DNA of 24,191 bases from JBEKZQ01 sp049509675 (GTDB lineage: Bacteria; Planctomycetota; Planctomycetia; Pirellulales; Thermoguttaceae): NCBI GenBank assembly GCA_049509675.1, contig JBEKZQ010000020.1, forward strand, positions 1 through 24,191, given 5' to 3'. Shown here piece by piece: positions 1 through 7,257 of the stretch. The notes below the pieces were generated by a model. It was not told where the DNA came from and searched no databases. It saw only the letters and a program-made list of their open reading frames with translations. Both the position numbers and the translations under genes were made by a program. Positions within the stretch are counted from its first letter, which is position 1; every line of letters begins with the position of its first letter.

Positions 1-77
1 CCACCGCCGATGGCCACCGAGGATGCCTGGGGAATGTTTTGCGGGGGGGGCTGGGTCTGGAAACAGCCTTGTATTAA

Positions 78-190
78 ACCCTCGCCACGGCCGCTGGTAT
101 CGCCATTTGTCCAAGAAAACCCTCGCCACGGCCGCCGGTATCGCCATTTGTCCAAGAAAACCCTCGCCACGGCCGCCGGTATCGCCATTT
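78..190. repeat. 41-bp tandem repeat, about 2.75 copies
   Basis: Three head-to-tail copies start at 78, 119 and 160. The unit begins ACCCTCGCCACGGCCG and ends TTTGTCCAAGAAA. The first two units are full length and the third stops after 31 bases. Only one base differs between the copies (CCGCTGG in the first, CCGCCGG in the others). The period is not a multiple of three and there is no spacer between copies. The array sits just upstream of the promoter of the transport operon, so a regulatory role is possible but not shown. The rest of 1-77 holds nothing I recognise. Confidence 0.9.
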
Positions 191-192
191 TA

Positions 193-221
193 TTGAATCA
201 TGCCTACAATTCCAATATATT
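193..221 (+). promoter_or_regulatory. sigma70-like promoter of the transport operon
   Basis: A TTGAAT box (193-198) and a TATATT box (216-221) are separated by exactly 17 bases in a short AT-rich island of otherwise GC-rich DNA. Transcription would begin near 228. This placement makes the ATG at 200 an unlikely start for the first gene. No experimental support. Confidence 0.5.
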
Positions 222-298
222 GCGAAGCGCAAGTTCCCGTTATTTCACCAGCTCGGAGCGCGGCATTGAACGAAGGAAGTGCGGGAGAACATCTTTAC

Positions 299-1432
299 TT
301 GCGGCGGCCGGTCCGCGCCGTGTTCTTGGCTCTGCTGGCTGGCGCTCTCGCCGGGGAAGGCCGGGCAGCGGCCTGCAGCATGCCTGTCTTCCGGTATGCG
401 CTGGAACGGTTCGCATCCGACCCGTATGAGTTCGTCGTTTTCCATCGCGGTCCCCTTTCCACGGAACATAAGCAGGTAGTCACCGCGACGGAGAAACTGG
501 CAGAAGACACGAACTGGCCGGTCAACCTCACGGTGCGCCTGGTGGACCTGGCGGCGACGCAGACCGAGAAGCCGGCCCGGACACCGCCCGCCGATGCGCC
601 ATTGCCCTGGCTTGCGGTGGTGCCGCCGCGCGGCGCGGACGAGATGCCCCTGTGGTCCGGCCCGCTGCGTGCGGACGATATTCGGGCCTTGGTGGACTCC
701 CCCGCTCGGCGCGCGGTGGCCCATCGGCTGATGAAAGGCGAATCGGCCGTGTTCCTGCTCCTGGAAAGCGGTCGGAAGGAGGCGGACGAAGCAACTGCAC
801 AACTCCTCCAGGCAGAGTTGGCGAAGATGGAGAAATCGCTCGAACTGCCGCCCGACAACGGCATGGGCCAACCGCGCAGCGCGCTGCCGCTGAAGATCTC
901 CTTCTCGATTCTGCGCATTGGGCGCGGCGATGCGGCGGAACGCGGCCTGGTCAAGATCCTGTCCGGCTCGAGCCAGGGGGCCCAGGACAATGCCGGCCCG
1001 ATCGTGTATCCGGTCTTCGGGCGCGGCCATGTGTTGGCCGCACTGGCGGGCAAGGCGCTTACGTCCGACACATTGCAGGAGGTGGGCGAATTCCTCTGCG
1101 GAAACTGCTCCTGCAACTTGAAGGGACAACTACCCGGCGGCGATCTGTTGATGGCGGCGGCCTGGGAGACCATCCTGCAAGGGGACGCCATCAGCGAGGA
1201 TTCGGCGGCGCTCACAGGGCTTGGTCCGCTGGCCCGGGCGGCAGCGGCCGCAACGGCACCGCCCCGTGCCGCGGCCGTTTCGGCCCCGTCGCCCTTGGTC
1301 GATGCGCAACACGAGGCCACCGCCGGTCCGCCTCGCCATGGCATCCTGGCCGCCTCGCTGTTGGCGACCCTGTCGGTGGCCATCGTGTTGATCGCCGCAG
1401 GGAGCATGCTTCTGAAAAGACCTCGTTCGTAA
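299..1432 (+). CDS. Secreted, C-terminally membrane-anchored protein with a CxxCxC motif; unknown function
   Basis: I do not recognise a named family. I chose the TTG at 299: it places a signal peptide (VFLALLAGALAG) at the very N-terminus, has GGGAG upstream, and lies downstream of the promoter at 193-221. An ATG at 200 is in frame but overlaps that promoter and would add 33 unlikely residues. The mature part begins near a Cys (AAACSMPVFRYALERF), followed by a mixed alpha/beta region that might be thioredoxin-like. Further along is CGNCSCNLKG, a possible metal or redox site, and the protein ends in one membrane helix (LLATLSVAIVLIAAGSMLL) with a short basic tail. It lies 14 bp before a MacB/FtsX-like permease, so it is probably a partner subunit of that transporter. 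The function is inference from context only. Confidence 0.72.
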   Translation: MRRPVRAVFLALLAGALAGEGRAAACSMPVFRYALERFASDPYEFVVFHRGPLSTEHKQVVTATEKLAEDTNWPVNLTVRLVDLAATQTEKPARTPPADAPLPWLAVVPPRGADEMPLWSGPLRADDIRALVDSPARRAVAHRLMKGESAVFLLLESGRKEADEATAQLLQAELAKMEKSLELPPDNGMGQPRSALPLKISFSILRIGRGDAAERGLVKILSGSSQGAQDNAGPIVYPVFGRGHVLAALAGKALTSDTLQEVGEFLCGNCSCNLKGQLPGGDLLMAAAWETILQGDAISEDSAALTGLGPLARAAAAATAPPRAAAVSAPSPLVDAQHEATAGPPRHGILAASLLATLSVAIVLIAAGSMLLKRPRS

Positions 1433-1446
1433 AGGAATCGGTTGAC

Positions 1447-2733
1447 ATGACGATATGGCGACTGATCCATCGCGAAATCGCCTACCGCAAGACGAACTTT
1501 CTTCTGAGCATGCTGGCCGTGCTCGTGGCGGTGGGCAGCGTCGTGGCGGCCGTCTCGCTGTTGGACCGATATGCGATTCGCGGCCAGCAACGTGCCGCAG
1601 AGCAACAGGCCGAATTGCAAAAGAAAATGGCCGTCCTGGAGGATGACTATCGGAAGATCATGCTCGGACTGGGCTTCAACGTGCTCATTTTGCCCAAGGA
1701 GCAGAATCTGGCCGATTTCTATGCAGAAGACTTTGCCTCGAAGCTGATGCCGGAGAACTACGCGGAAAAGCTGGTGCAAGCCCGCGTGGCGTCGATCAAT
1801 CACGTCCTGCCGATTCTCCAGCAGAAAGTGCAGTGGCCCGAGCGGGAGCGGACCATTCAGCTTGTGGGCACGCGCGGAGAAATCGCGCTGCTGGCGAAGG
1901 GGCGCAAGACGGCCCTGCTGGACCCGGTTTTGCCGGGCCACGTGGTCGTCGGCTACGAGTTGCACCGCAGCCTGAAACTTGCGGTGGGAGAGAGGATCGC
2001 GCTGTGCAAGAAGCCGCTGACGGTGTCCGTCTTGCAACCGCAGCGCGGCAATCAGGACGACATCACGCTTTGGATCAACCTCCGCGAGGCGCAGCAGATT
2101 TTGGGAAAGGAAGGCCGGATCAACGCGATCCAGGCGCTGGAGTGCAACTGTGCGGCCGATCGTCTGGGCCAGATTCGCGAGGAGATTGGTGGCGTGCTTC
2201 CCGACACGCAGGTGATCGAGTTCAGTGGCCAGGCATTGGCGCGCGCCGAGGCCCGCAACCGCGCCGCCGCGGAGGCCCGCGAGGCGACCCAGCGCCAACA
2301 GCAAAGCGACGCCGCAGCGGCGCGCGACCGCGAACGCCTGTTCGCCGTGCTCGTACCCCTGGTAATCGGGGCATGTGCCGTCTGGGCCGGCCTGCTGGCC
2401 TTGGGCAATGTCCGCAGCCGCACGAGCGAAATCGGCATTCTGCGGGCCCTGGGCGTGTCGGCGCGGCGTATTCTAGCCATTTTTCTGGTCCGTGCCGCCT
2501 TGATTGGCCTGCTCGGCGCTTCGTTGGGGTTCGTCGTCGGTTGGCTGGGAAGTTGGCTCGGAGAGAACCGGCTCTCCGGCGGTCCGCCGCTGGCGGCGCT
2601 CTTCGACCCGCGCTTGTTCGCCCTGGTCCTCGTGCTGACGCCCATCCTCTCGGCCCTGATCAGTTGGTTGCCCGCAATGTGGGCCGCGCAGTTGGATCCC
2701 GCCGACAGCCTGAGAACAGACAGTGCAGGCTAG
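1447..2733 (+). CDS. ABC transporter permease, MacB/FtsX family
   Basis: 428 residues. One N-terminal membrane helix (about 18-42) is followed by a long extracytoplasmic domain with a coiled-coil-like start (AAEQQAELQKKMAVLEDDYR) and then three C-terminal helices (about 300-325, 345-370 and 390-415). This is the four-helix layout of FtsX/MacB/LolC permeases, which move substrates by mechanotransmission rather than through a channel. The helices are joined by the typical RTSEIGILRALGVSARRI segment that contacts the ATPase. An ECNC motif in the periplasmic part may pair with the CxxCxC protein encoded upstream. AAGGA lies 10 bases before the ATG. The ATPase follows after 126 bp that contain a palindrome. 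The cargo is unknown. Confidence 0.88.
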   Translation: MTIWRLIHREIAYRKTNFLLSMLAVLVAVGSVVAAVSLLDRYAIRGQQRAAEQQAELQKKMAVLEDDYRKIMLGLGFNVLILPKEQNLADFYAEDFASKLMPENYAEKLVQARVASINHVLPILQQKVQWPERERTIQLVGTRGEIALLAKGRKTALLDPVLPGHVVVGYELHRSLKLAVGERIALCKKPLTVSVLQPQRGNQDDITLWINLREAQQILGKEGRINAIQALECNCAADRLGQIREEIGGVLPDTQVIEFSGQALARAEARNRAAAEAREATQRQQQSDAAAARDRERLFAVLVPLVIGACAVWAGLLALGNVRSRTSEIGILRALGVSARRILAIFLVRAALIGLLGASLGFVVGWLGSWLGENRLSGGPPLAALFDPRLFALVLVLTPILSALISWLPAMWAAQLDPADSLRTDSAG

Positions 2734-2764
2734 AAAGCCGTGAGGGATTAAGTTGATCAATCAT

Positions 2765-2824
2765 CGTAGGACGGATTGCCAATCCGTCCCGAAAGACACG
2801 GACGGATTGGCAATCCGTCCTACG
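2765..2824. repeat. Nested palindrome: two self-complementary arms within a 25-bp inverted repeat
   Basis: The arms 2765-2789 and 2800-2824 are perfect reverse complements (25/25) around a 10-base loop. Each arm is itself palindromic: GGACGGATTG and CAATCCGTCC face each other across one base. The sequence can therefore fold as one long hairpin or as two short hairpins closed by a CGTAG/CTACG stem. It fills most of the gap between the permease and ATPase genes, so it may act on mRNA stability or on relative expression. The architecture resembles the elements at 8962, 9538 and 19372, although the sequence differs. Confidence 0.93.
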
Positions 2825-2859
2825 GGCAACTACGGGCCCTAAGAAGGAATAGCGGCAAC

Positions 2860-3540
2860 ATGCTGGAGATTCGCGACCTGTCGAAACGCTATGCAAGTCC
2901 TGCGCGCTCGGCCGCGGGGCCCATTGCCGCTTTGGATGGCGTGTCGCTATCGCTTGAGCCGGGTGAGTTCGTTGCCGTACAGGGGCCCAGCGGCAGCGGA
3001 AAAACCACCTTGCTCCTGGCCGCAGGCGGACTGCTGGCGCCGAGCGGCGGCACGATCACCTTCCGGGGTCAGGACGTTTACGCCATGTCGCCCGCCGCCC
3101 GTGCCCGGTGGCGCGCCCAATGCGTGGGCTTCGTGTTCCAGCAGTTCCATTTGATCCCGTACTTGAGCGTGATCGACAATGTCCTGGCCCCCGCCTTGGC
3201 CTGTCCGATCCCGAATGCCCGCACTCGGGCCGAGGAACTTCTGGAGCAATGCGGGCTCTCGGCCCGGGCCAGTCACGTGCCTGCCGAGTTGAGCACCGGC
3301 GAGCAACAGCGCACGGCCCTGGCCCGCGCGCTGGTACATGGACCGCAACTGCTGCTGTGCGACGAGCCGACCGGGAACCTTGACGAGCAAATCGCGCGGG
3401 CCGTGTTGGGTTGTCTCGTAGAGTTTCACCGCCGAGGCGGGGCCGTCTTGCTGGTGACCCATAATGCGGCCGCGGCGGCGATGGCCCGGCGCAGCCTTAC
3501 TCTGCAATCCGGCCGACTGGTTTCTCGCCCCTCCCCATGA
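2860..3540 (+). CDS. ABC transporter ATP-binding protein, MacB/LolD type
   Basis: 226 residues from the ATG at 2860, with AAGAAGGAA about 10 bases upstream. The frame stays open further 5' but runs into the palindrome at 2765-2824. It has Walker A GPSGSGKT (42-49), a Q-loop in FVFQQFHLIP, a signature reading LSTGEQQ (144-150) in place of LSGGQ, Walker B LLLCDEP (164-170) and the H-loop His201. Size and sequence match the MacB/LolD subfamily, which powers FtsX-like permeases such as the one encoded just upstream. The start lacks an export signal, as expected for a cytoplasmic subunit. The cargo cannot be told from this subunit. Confidence 0.93.
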   Translation: MLEIRDLSKRYASPARSAAGPIAALDGVSLSLEPGEFVAVQGPSGSGKTTLLLAAGGLLAPSGGTITFRGQDVYAMSPAARARWRAQCVGFVFQQFHLIPYLSVIDNVLAPALACPIPNARTRAEELLEQCGLSARASHVPAELSTGEQQRTALARALVHGPQLLLCDEPTGNLDEQIARAVLGCLVEFHRRGGAVLLVTHNAAAAAMARRSLTLQSGRLVSRPSP

Positions 3541-3566
3541 GATGATATGTTCCTGGAGGAGCCATC

Positions 3567-5165
3567 ATGAAAACACCTTCGATGCGTCGCGGTTCCATCG
3601 CCACGCCTTGGCTAATAGCCATCGGATCGCTCGCGGCGATGATCGGCTTGGCGCTGTTGTTGTGGTCTTCGACTCGCCAAAACAAGCCACGGGAAAGGCC
3701 GAGCGAGTTGGTCTTGTACTGTGCCACCGGGTGCCTGAAGCCGGCTCAGGAAGCTTGTGCCGAGTACCAGAAGGAGTGCGGCGTCGACATTCACATCGAG
3801 CCGGATAGCTCGGGCGCGCTGCTGAGCAAAATCCGCGTCGCGCCGGATCGGGTCGATCTGTACCTGTCCGGCGAGGAATCGTTCATGGCCGAAGCACGCC
3901 GGCAGGGATTGGTCGCCGAGGTCCTGCCGTTTGCCCGGCAGCACGTGGTGTTGGCCGTTCGGCCGGGAAACCCGCAGAAGATCGCGGGCCTGAAGGACTT
4001 ATTGCACGATCGTCTCCGCGTGGTGCTTCCGAATCCGGAGCTGACGGCGACGGCGAAGGCCGCCCAGCGGGCGCTGGCCGGCAGCGGGCTGTGGGAATCG
4101 CTGCTCGATCGGCAGCGCGCATCGCACGCGCAGCTTTCGTTCGTGGGGAATGTCAACGAGGCGGCCCAGGCCGCGAAAATCGGCGCCGCCGACGCCACCC
4201 TGGTATGGGACGCCACGGCCCGCATGTTCGGCTTGGACGTGGTCGAAGTGCCCGAGTTCCGGGCCCGGGCGTGCGAACAGGCCGTGCTGGGGATCGTGGC
4301 CGCCACCAAGAACGCCACGGCCGCGTTGCACTTCGCGCGTTACCTCACGGCCCGGGACCGCGGGCAGTTGGCCGTCGAGAAGAATTACTTCCAGCCGGTG
4401 GAGGATGCCGACGTCTGGGAGGATCGGCCCGCGCTGGTGCTCATGGCCGGCGCCATGCTCAAGCCGGGCATCGACGACCTGGTGAAATCGTTCAGCGAGC
4501 GGGAAGGCGTGACGATCAACACCATTTATGCCGGATGCGGCATCCACGTCGCGCAAATGAAGGCCATGAAAGGCACCCCCTCGACGGCGTCCCATTTTCC
4601 GGACGCATACTTTTCCTGCGATGTCTCCTTCATGTCGCAAGTGCAGCAATGGTTCGAGGCGTCGAAGGTCATTTCCCGCAACGACATGGTGCTGGTCGTG
4701 CCCAAGGGCAACCCGGCAGGGGTGAAATCGATCGAAGACCTGGCCCGGCCCGAACTGCGGGTCGGCCTTGCTCACCCGGTGAACTCGGCGCTCGGCGCGC
4801 TGACCGACGAGTTGCTCAAGAAGCTCAAGCTTCATGCCAAGGTCTACGATCCGGCCCGGAAACACCCGGTCGTTCACAGCGACGCGGGCCACGCCCTTGT
4901 GAATCAGATGCGCGCCGGCGCCCTGGATCTGTTGGTGGTCTATCGCAGCAACGTGCTGAGCAATCCGGAAAACGCGGAGAAATACCTGGACGTCGTGGAA
5001 ATGAACCTGCCCGAGGCCGTGGCCATCCAACCTTATGCGGTCGCCAAGGATTCGCAACACAAGCACCTCATGCGCCGACTGCTGGAGGCCATTCTCGCGC
5101 CGAAGTCGAAAGAGCATTTCCTCAAGTCCGGGTTCCAGTGGGTTGCAGAAGGAAAGCCGCAATGA
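3567..5165 (+). CDS. Tandem ModA-like substrate-binding protein (two domains), membrane-anchored
   Basis: 532 residues. An N-terminal helix (about 15-34) probably anchors the protein outside the membrane. Two periplasmic-binding-protein type 2 domains of the ModA/WtpA kind follow: about 47-280, starting LVLYCATGCLKPA, and about 289-530, starting LVLMAGAMLKPG. The matching openings show an internal duplication. ModA proteins normally have one domain of roughly 230-250 residues and bind molybdate or tungstate. The first domain has an unusual Cys cluster (CATGC, then EACAEYQKEC) and the second has a GCGIH. GGAGGAG lies before the ATG. The stop overlaps the ModB start (ATGA), so the two are translationally coupled. 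The ligand is inferred from neighbours; other small oxyanions are possible. Confidence 0.85.
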   Translation: MKTPSMRRGSIATPWLIAIGSLAAMIGLALLLWSSTRQNKPRERPSELVLYCATGCLKPAQEACAEYQKECGVDIHIEPDSSGALLSKIRVAPDRVDLYLSGEESFMAEARRQGLVAEVLPFARQHVVLAVRPGNPQKIAGLKDLLHDRLRVVLPNPELTATAKAAQRALAGSGLWESLLDRQRASHAQLSFVGNVNEAAQAAKIGAADATLVWDATARMFGLDVVEVPEFRARACEQAVLGIVAATKNATAALHFARYLTARDRGQLAVEKNYFQPVEDADVWEDRPALVLMAGAMLKPGIDDLVKSFSEREGVTINTIYAGCGIHVAQMKAMKGTPSTASHFPDAYFSCDVSFMSQVQQWFEASKVISRNDMVLVVPKGNPAGVKSIEDLARPELRVGLAHPVNSALGALTDELLKKLKLHAKVYDPARKHPVVHSDAGHALVNQMRAGALDLLVVYRSNVLSNPENAEKYLDVVEMNLPEAVAIQPYAVAKDSQHKHLMRRLLEAILAPKSKEHFLKSGFQWVAEGKPQ

Positions 5166-6022
5166 ACGGCGAGGAACCCCGCGCGGAGAGAGCGACGACT
5201 TCGGTCCCGGCCATGCCGGCCGCGCCATCGGGTCGTTCTAGCGATGGATTGTTCCTGGTCGGGTTGGCCACGCTGCTGGGCAGTTACATCGTGCTCATCG
5301 TGGGGCTTCTTTGCGCCCTGGGAACATTCACCACCTTCGAGCATATCTTCACGGCCATCGCCACCGAAGAAATACGCTTCGCCCTGCGGCTGAGCCTTAT
5401 CTCGTGTACGTTGTCGACCTTGTTGTCGCTGTGGGTGGCGATTCCGGGGGGCTATGTCCTGTCACGATTCAAGTTTCCCGGACGCCGCCTTGTCGATGCC
5501 ATCATCGACATTCCCATCGTCCTGCCGCCGCTGGTCATGGGGCTGGCGCTGCTGATCCTCTTTCAGACGCCGCTGGGGCGCGCCGTGGAGCGCTACGTGC
5601 CGGTCACGTTCGCCGCGCCGAGCATCGTGCTGGCGCAGTTCAGCGTGGCCTGCGCGTTCGCGGTCCGCACGATGCGCGTCACGTTCGATCAGATCAGCCC
5701 GCGCGCGGAACAAGTGGCGTTGACCCTCGGTTGCCGCCGCAGCCAGGCCTTCTGGATGGTTGCCCTGCCGGAAGCCCGCCGCGGCGTATTGACTGCGGCC
5801 ACGCTGGCCTGGGCGCGCTCGTTCGGCGAGTTCGGCCCAATCCTCGTGTTCGCGGGGGCCACGCGCATGCGCACCGAAGTCCTGCCCACGTCCGTCTTTC
5901 TCGAACTGAGCATCGGCAACATCGAGGCCGCCGCGGCGGTCTCGCTGATGATGGTCCTTACGGCCATGATCGTGCTGATCCTGGCCCGCATTTTCGGCTT
6001 GCGCGGCAGCGGGCTGCTGTAA
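5162..6022 (+). CDS. modB: Molybdate/tungstate-type ABC transporter permease (ModB-like)
   Basis: 286 residues. The ATG overlaps the stop of the binding-protein gene by four bases. After a hydrophilic N-terminus of about 28 residues come membrane helices (LVGLATLLGSYIVLIVGLL; FALRLSLISCTLSTLLSLWV; IVLPPLVMGLALLILF; a helix around SIVLAQFSVACAFAV; and a C-terminal VSLMMVLTAMIVLILARIF). The ATPase-contact (EAA) loop is clear: EQVALTLGCRRSQAFWMVALPEARRG is the region at about 180-205. The SFGEFGPILVFAG segment is typical of ModB/CysT/WtpB permeases. It should form the channel fed by the two-domain binding protein and driven by the ATPase encoded 16 bp downstream. Molybdate versus tungstate cannot be decided from the sequence. 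Confidence 0.9.
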   Translation: MNGEEPRAERATTSVPAMPAAPSGRSSDGLFLVGLATLLGSYIVLIVGLLCALGTFTTFEHIFTAIATEEIRFALRLSLISCTLSTLLSLWVAIPGGYVLSRFKFPGRRLVDAIIDIPIVLPPLVMGLALLILFQTPLGRAVERYVPVTFAAPSIVLAQFSVACAFAVRTMRVTFDQISPRAEQVALTLGCRRSQAFWMVALPEARRGVLTAATLAWARSFGEFGPILVFAGATRMRTEVLPTSVFLELSIGNIEAAAAVSLMMVLTAMIVLILARIFGLRGSGLL

Positions 6023-6038
6023 ACGGAGGACGGTCGCC

Positions 6039-6683
6039 ATGATCGCGCTTTCTGAAATCGCCGTGTGCCAAGGCGCGTTCTCCCTGCAGAACATCACGAT
6101 CGAGGTCCCCGCCGGCGCGTATGGCGTGCTGATGGGCAAGACCGGCAGCGGCAAGACCACGCTCCTGGAAGCGATCTGCGGCCTGCGGCCTGTTGCGGCG
6201 GGCTCGGTCCGGCTCATGGGACGCGATGTGACTCGCCTGAAACCGGCCGCCCGCAACATCGGTTACGTGCCGCAGGACATCGCGCTTTTCTCCACGCTCA
6301 CCGTACGGGAACACCTGGCCTTCGCATTGGTCGTGCGGCGCTGGCGCCGTGCGGCCGTCCGTGCCCGGGTCGACGAGCTGGCCCGGTTGCTGGGGATCGC
6401 TCCCTTGTTGGACCGCAAACCGCGCGGGCTGAGCGGCGGCGAGGCGCAGCGCGTGGCCCTGGGCCGCGCCATCGCCATGCACCCCGACGTGCTGCTCTTC
6501 GACGAACCGCTCAGTGCTTTGGACGACGACACCCGCCACGAAATGCACGAATTGCTCCGTTTCGTCCGCAAGCAGATGCCGGTGACCGTACTGCACGTAA
6601 CGCACAACCGCGACGAAGCCGCGCGGCTGGGCGACTGCTTCTTTCAACTTCGTGACGGACGCGTTCTTGAAGTGCCGCGATAA
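6039..6683 (+). CDS. ABC transporter ATP-binding protein, short ModC-like
   Basis: 214 residues. Walker A GKTGSGKT (33-40), Q-loop Gln79, signature LSGGEAQ (131-137), Walker B VLLFDEP (151-157) and H-loop His189 are all intact. It resembles ModC/WtpC/CysA ATPases, but the protein stops right after the nucleotide-binding domain. Classical ModC is about 350 residues and carries a C-terminal MOP/TOBE domain that senses the oxyanion. That domain is absent here, so feedback inhibition of this kind is probably lacking. GGAGG lies before the ATG. It is the last gene of the six-gene cluster, and the next gene has its own promoter. Confidence 0.9.
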   Translation: MIALSEIAVCQGAFSLQNITIEVPAGAYGVLMGKTGSGKTTLLEAICGLRPVAAGSVRLMGRDVTRLKPAARNIGYVPQDIALFSTLTVREHLAFALVVRRWRRAAVRARVDELARLLGIAPLLDRKPRGLSGGEAQRVALGRAIAMHPDVLLFDEPLSALDDDTRHEMHELLRFVRKQMPVTVLHVTHNRDEAARLGDCFFQLRDGRVLEVPR

Positions 6684-6710
6684 AAGCCTGAACAGATGAG
6701 AACCTGACGA

Positions 6711-6739
6711 TTGACAACAAGAATGTGTTTAGCTAGAGT
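6711..6739 (+). promoter_or_regulatory. sigma70-like promoter of the aspartic protease gene
   Basis: A perfect TTGACA (6711-6716), a 17-base spacer and TAGAGT (6734-6739, 4 of 6 matches to TATAAT). It lies in the 145-bp gap after the ModC-like gene and points to the small protease gene. A GAGGAG at 6817-6822 then sets the ATG at 6829. Confidence 0.6.
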
Positions 6740-6828
6740 GGCGTTTGTAGTTCGCGCCATCCGGGCCGAGACTTCTCGGAATGTGTCTGCGACCCGAGAA
6801 CAGACGCCCAAATAGTGAGGAGCACAAC

Positions 6829-7191
6829 ATGGGTACGATCCACGTGACGGCACGGATATCGAACCTCGCTCAAGACGCCGAGCCTTGGGAAGCCGAGTTC
6901 CTCGTCGATACCGGCGCCATCGATTGCATGGCGCCCAAGGATCGGCTGATCCAGGCGGGCATTCGGCCGGAAGGGAAGTCGGTTTACGAACTGGCCAATG
7001 GCCAGCCCGTCGAGTACGAGTACGGTTTTGCGCGTGTGGCGTTTCTTGGCGCGGAGACCGTGGCGCAGATCGTCTTCGGCCCGCCGGATACCGAACCGAT
7101 CCTCGGCGTCGTCGCCTTGGAGAACACCGGGGTCAGCGTCGACCCAGTGACACGAACACTCAGCAGAATGCACGCGCGTCCGCTGAAGTAG
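6829..7191 (+). CDS. Retropepsin-like (clan AA) aspartic protease, small, stand-alone
   Basis: 120 residues. The ATG at 6829 follows GAGGAG by six bases; an in-frame ATG at 6781 lacks such a site. The core motif FLVDTGA (24-30) matches the D-T-G active site of the retropepsin fold, with catalytic Asp27. A later hydrophobic-hydrophobic-Gly segment (EPILGVVALE) is the usual second landmark of single-lobe aspartic proteases. Such proteins work as homodimers because each chain supplies one Asp. There is no signal peptide or membrane helix, so it is probably cytoplasmic. Similar small orphan proteases occur in cyanobacteria and planctomycetes with mostly unknown substrates. It ends 66 bp from the convergent MFS gene; I see no clear terminator in that gap. 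Confidence 0.82.
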   Translation: MGTIHVTARISNLAQDAEPWEAEFLVDTGAIDCMAPKDRLIQAGIRPEGKSVYELANGQPVEYEYGFARVAFLGAETVAQIVFGPPDTEPILGVVALENTGVSVDPVTRTLSRMHARPLK

Positions 7192-7257
7192 CGAGGGGCA
7201 CCCTTAGGAACATGACGAAACGCTGACGCCACGAGATCCAGGACACCGGCTCTCCCC

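Noticed and set aside
78..190. CRISPR array
   Set aside because: The repeats are directly adjacent with no unique spacers, and no cas gene is present.
200..298. ATG 200 as start of the first gene
   Set aside because: It lies inside the -35/-10 region and would place 33 polar residues before an obvious signal peptide. The alternative is kept in the feature note.
10..429. Open frame of 139 codons covering the tandem repeat
   Set aside because: It reads through 41-bp repeats in changing frames, overlaps the promoter and the signal peptide of the next gene, and has no family resemblance.
295..2304. 669-codon minus-strand frame opposite the first two genes
   Set aside because: Crosses two well-supported plus-strand genes and shows no domain.
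7192..7257. Terminator between the convergent protease and MFS genes
   Set aside because: I found no convincing stem with a T-run in these 66 bases.
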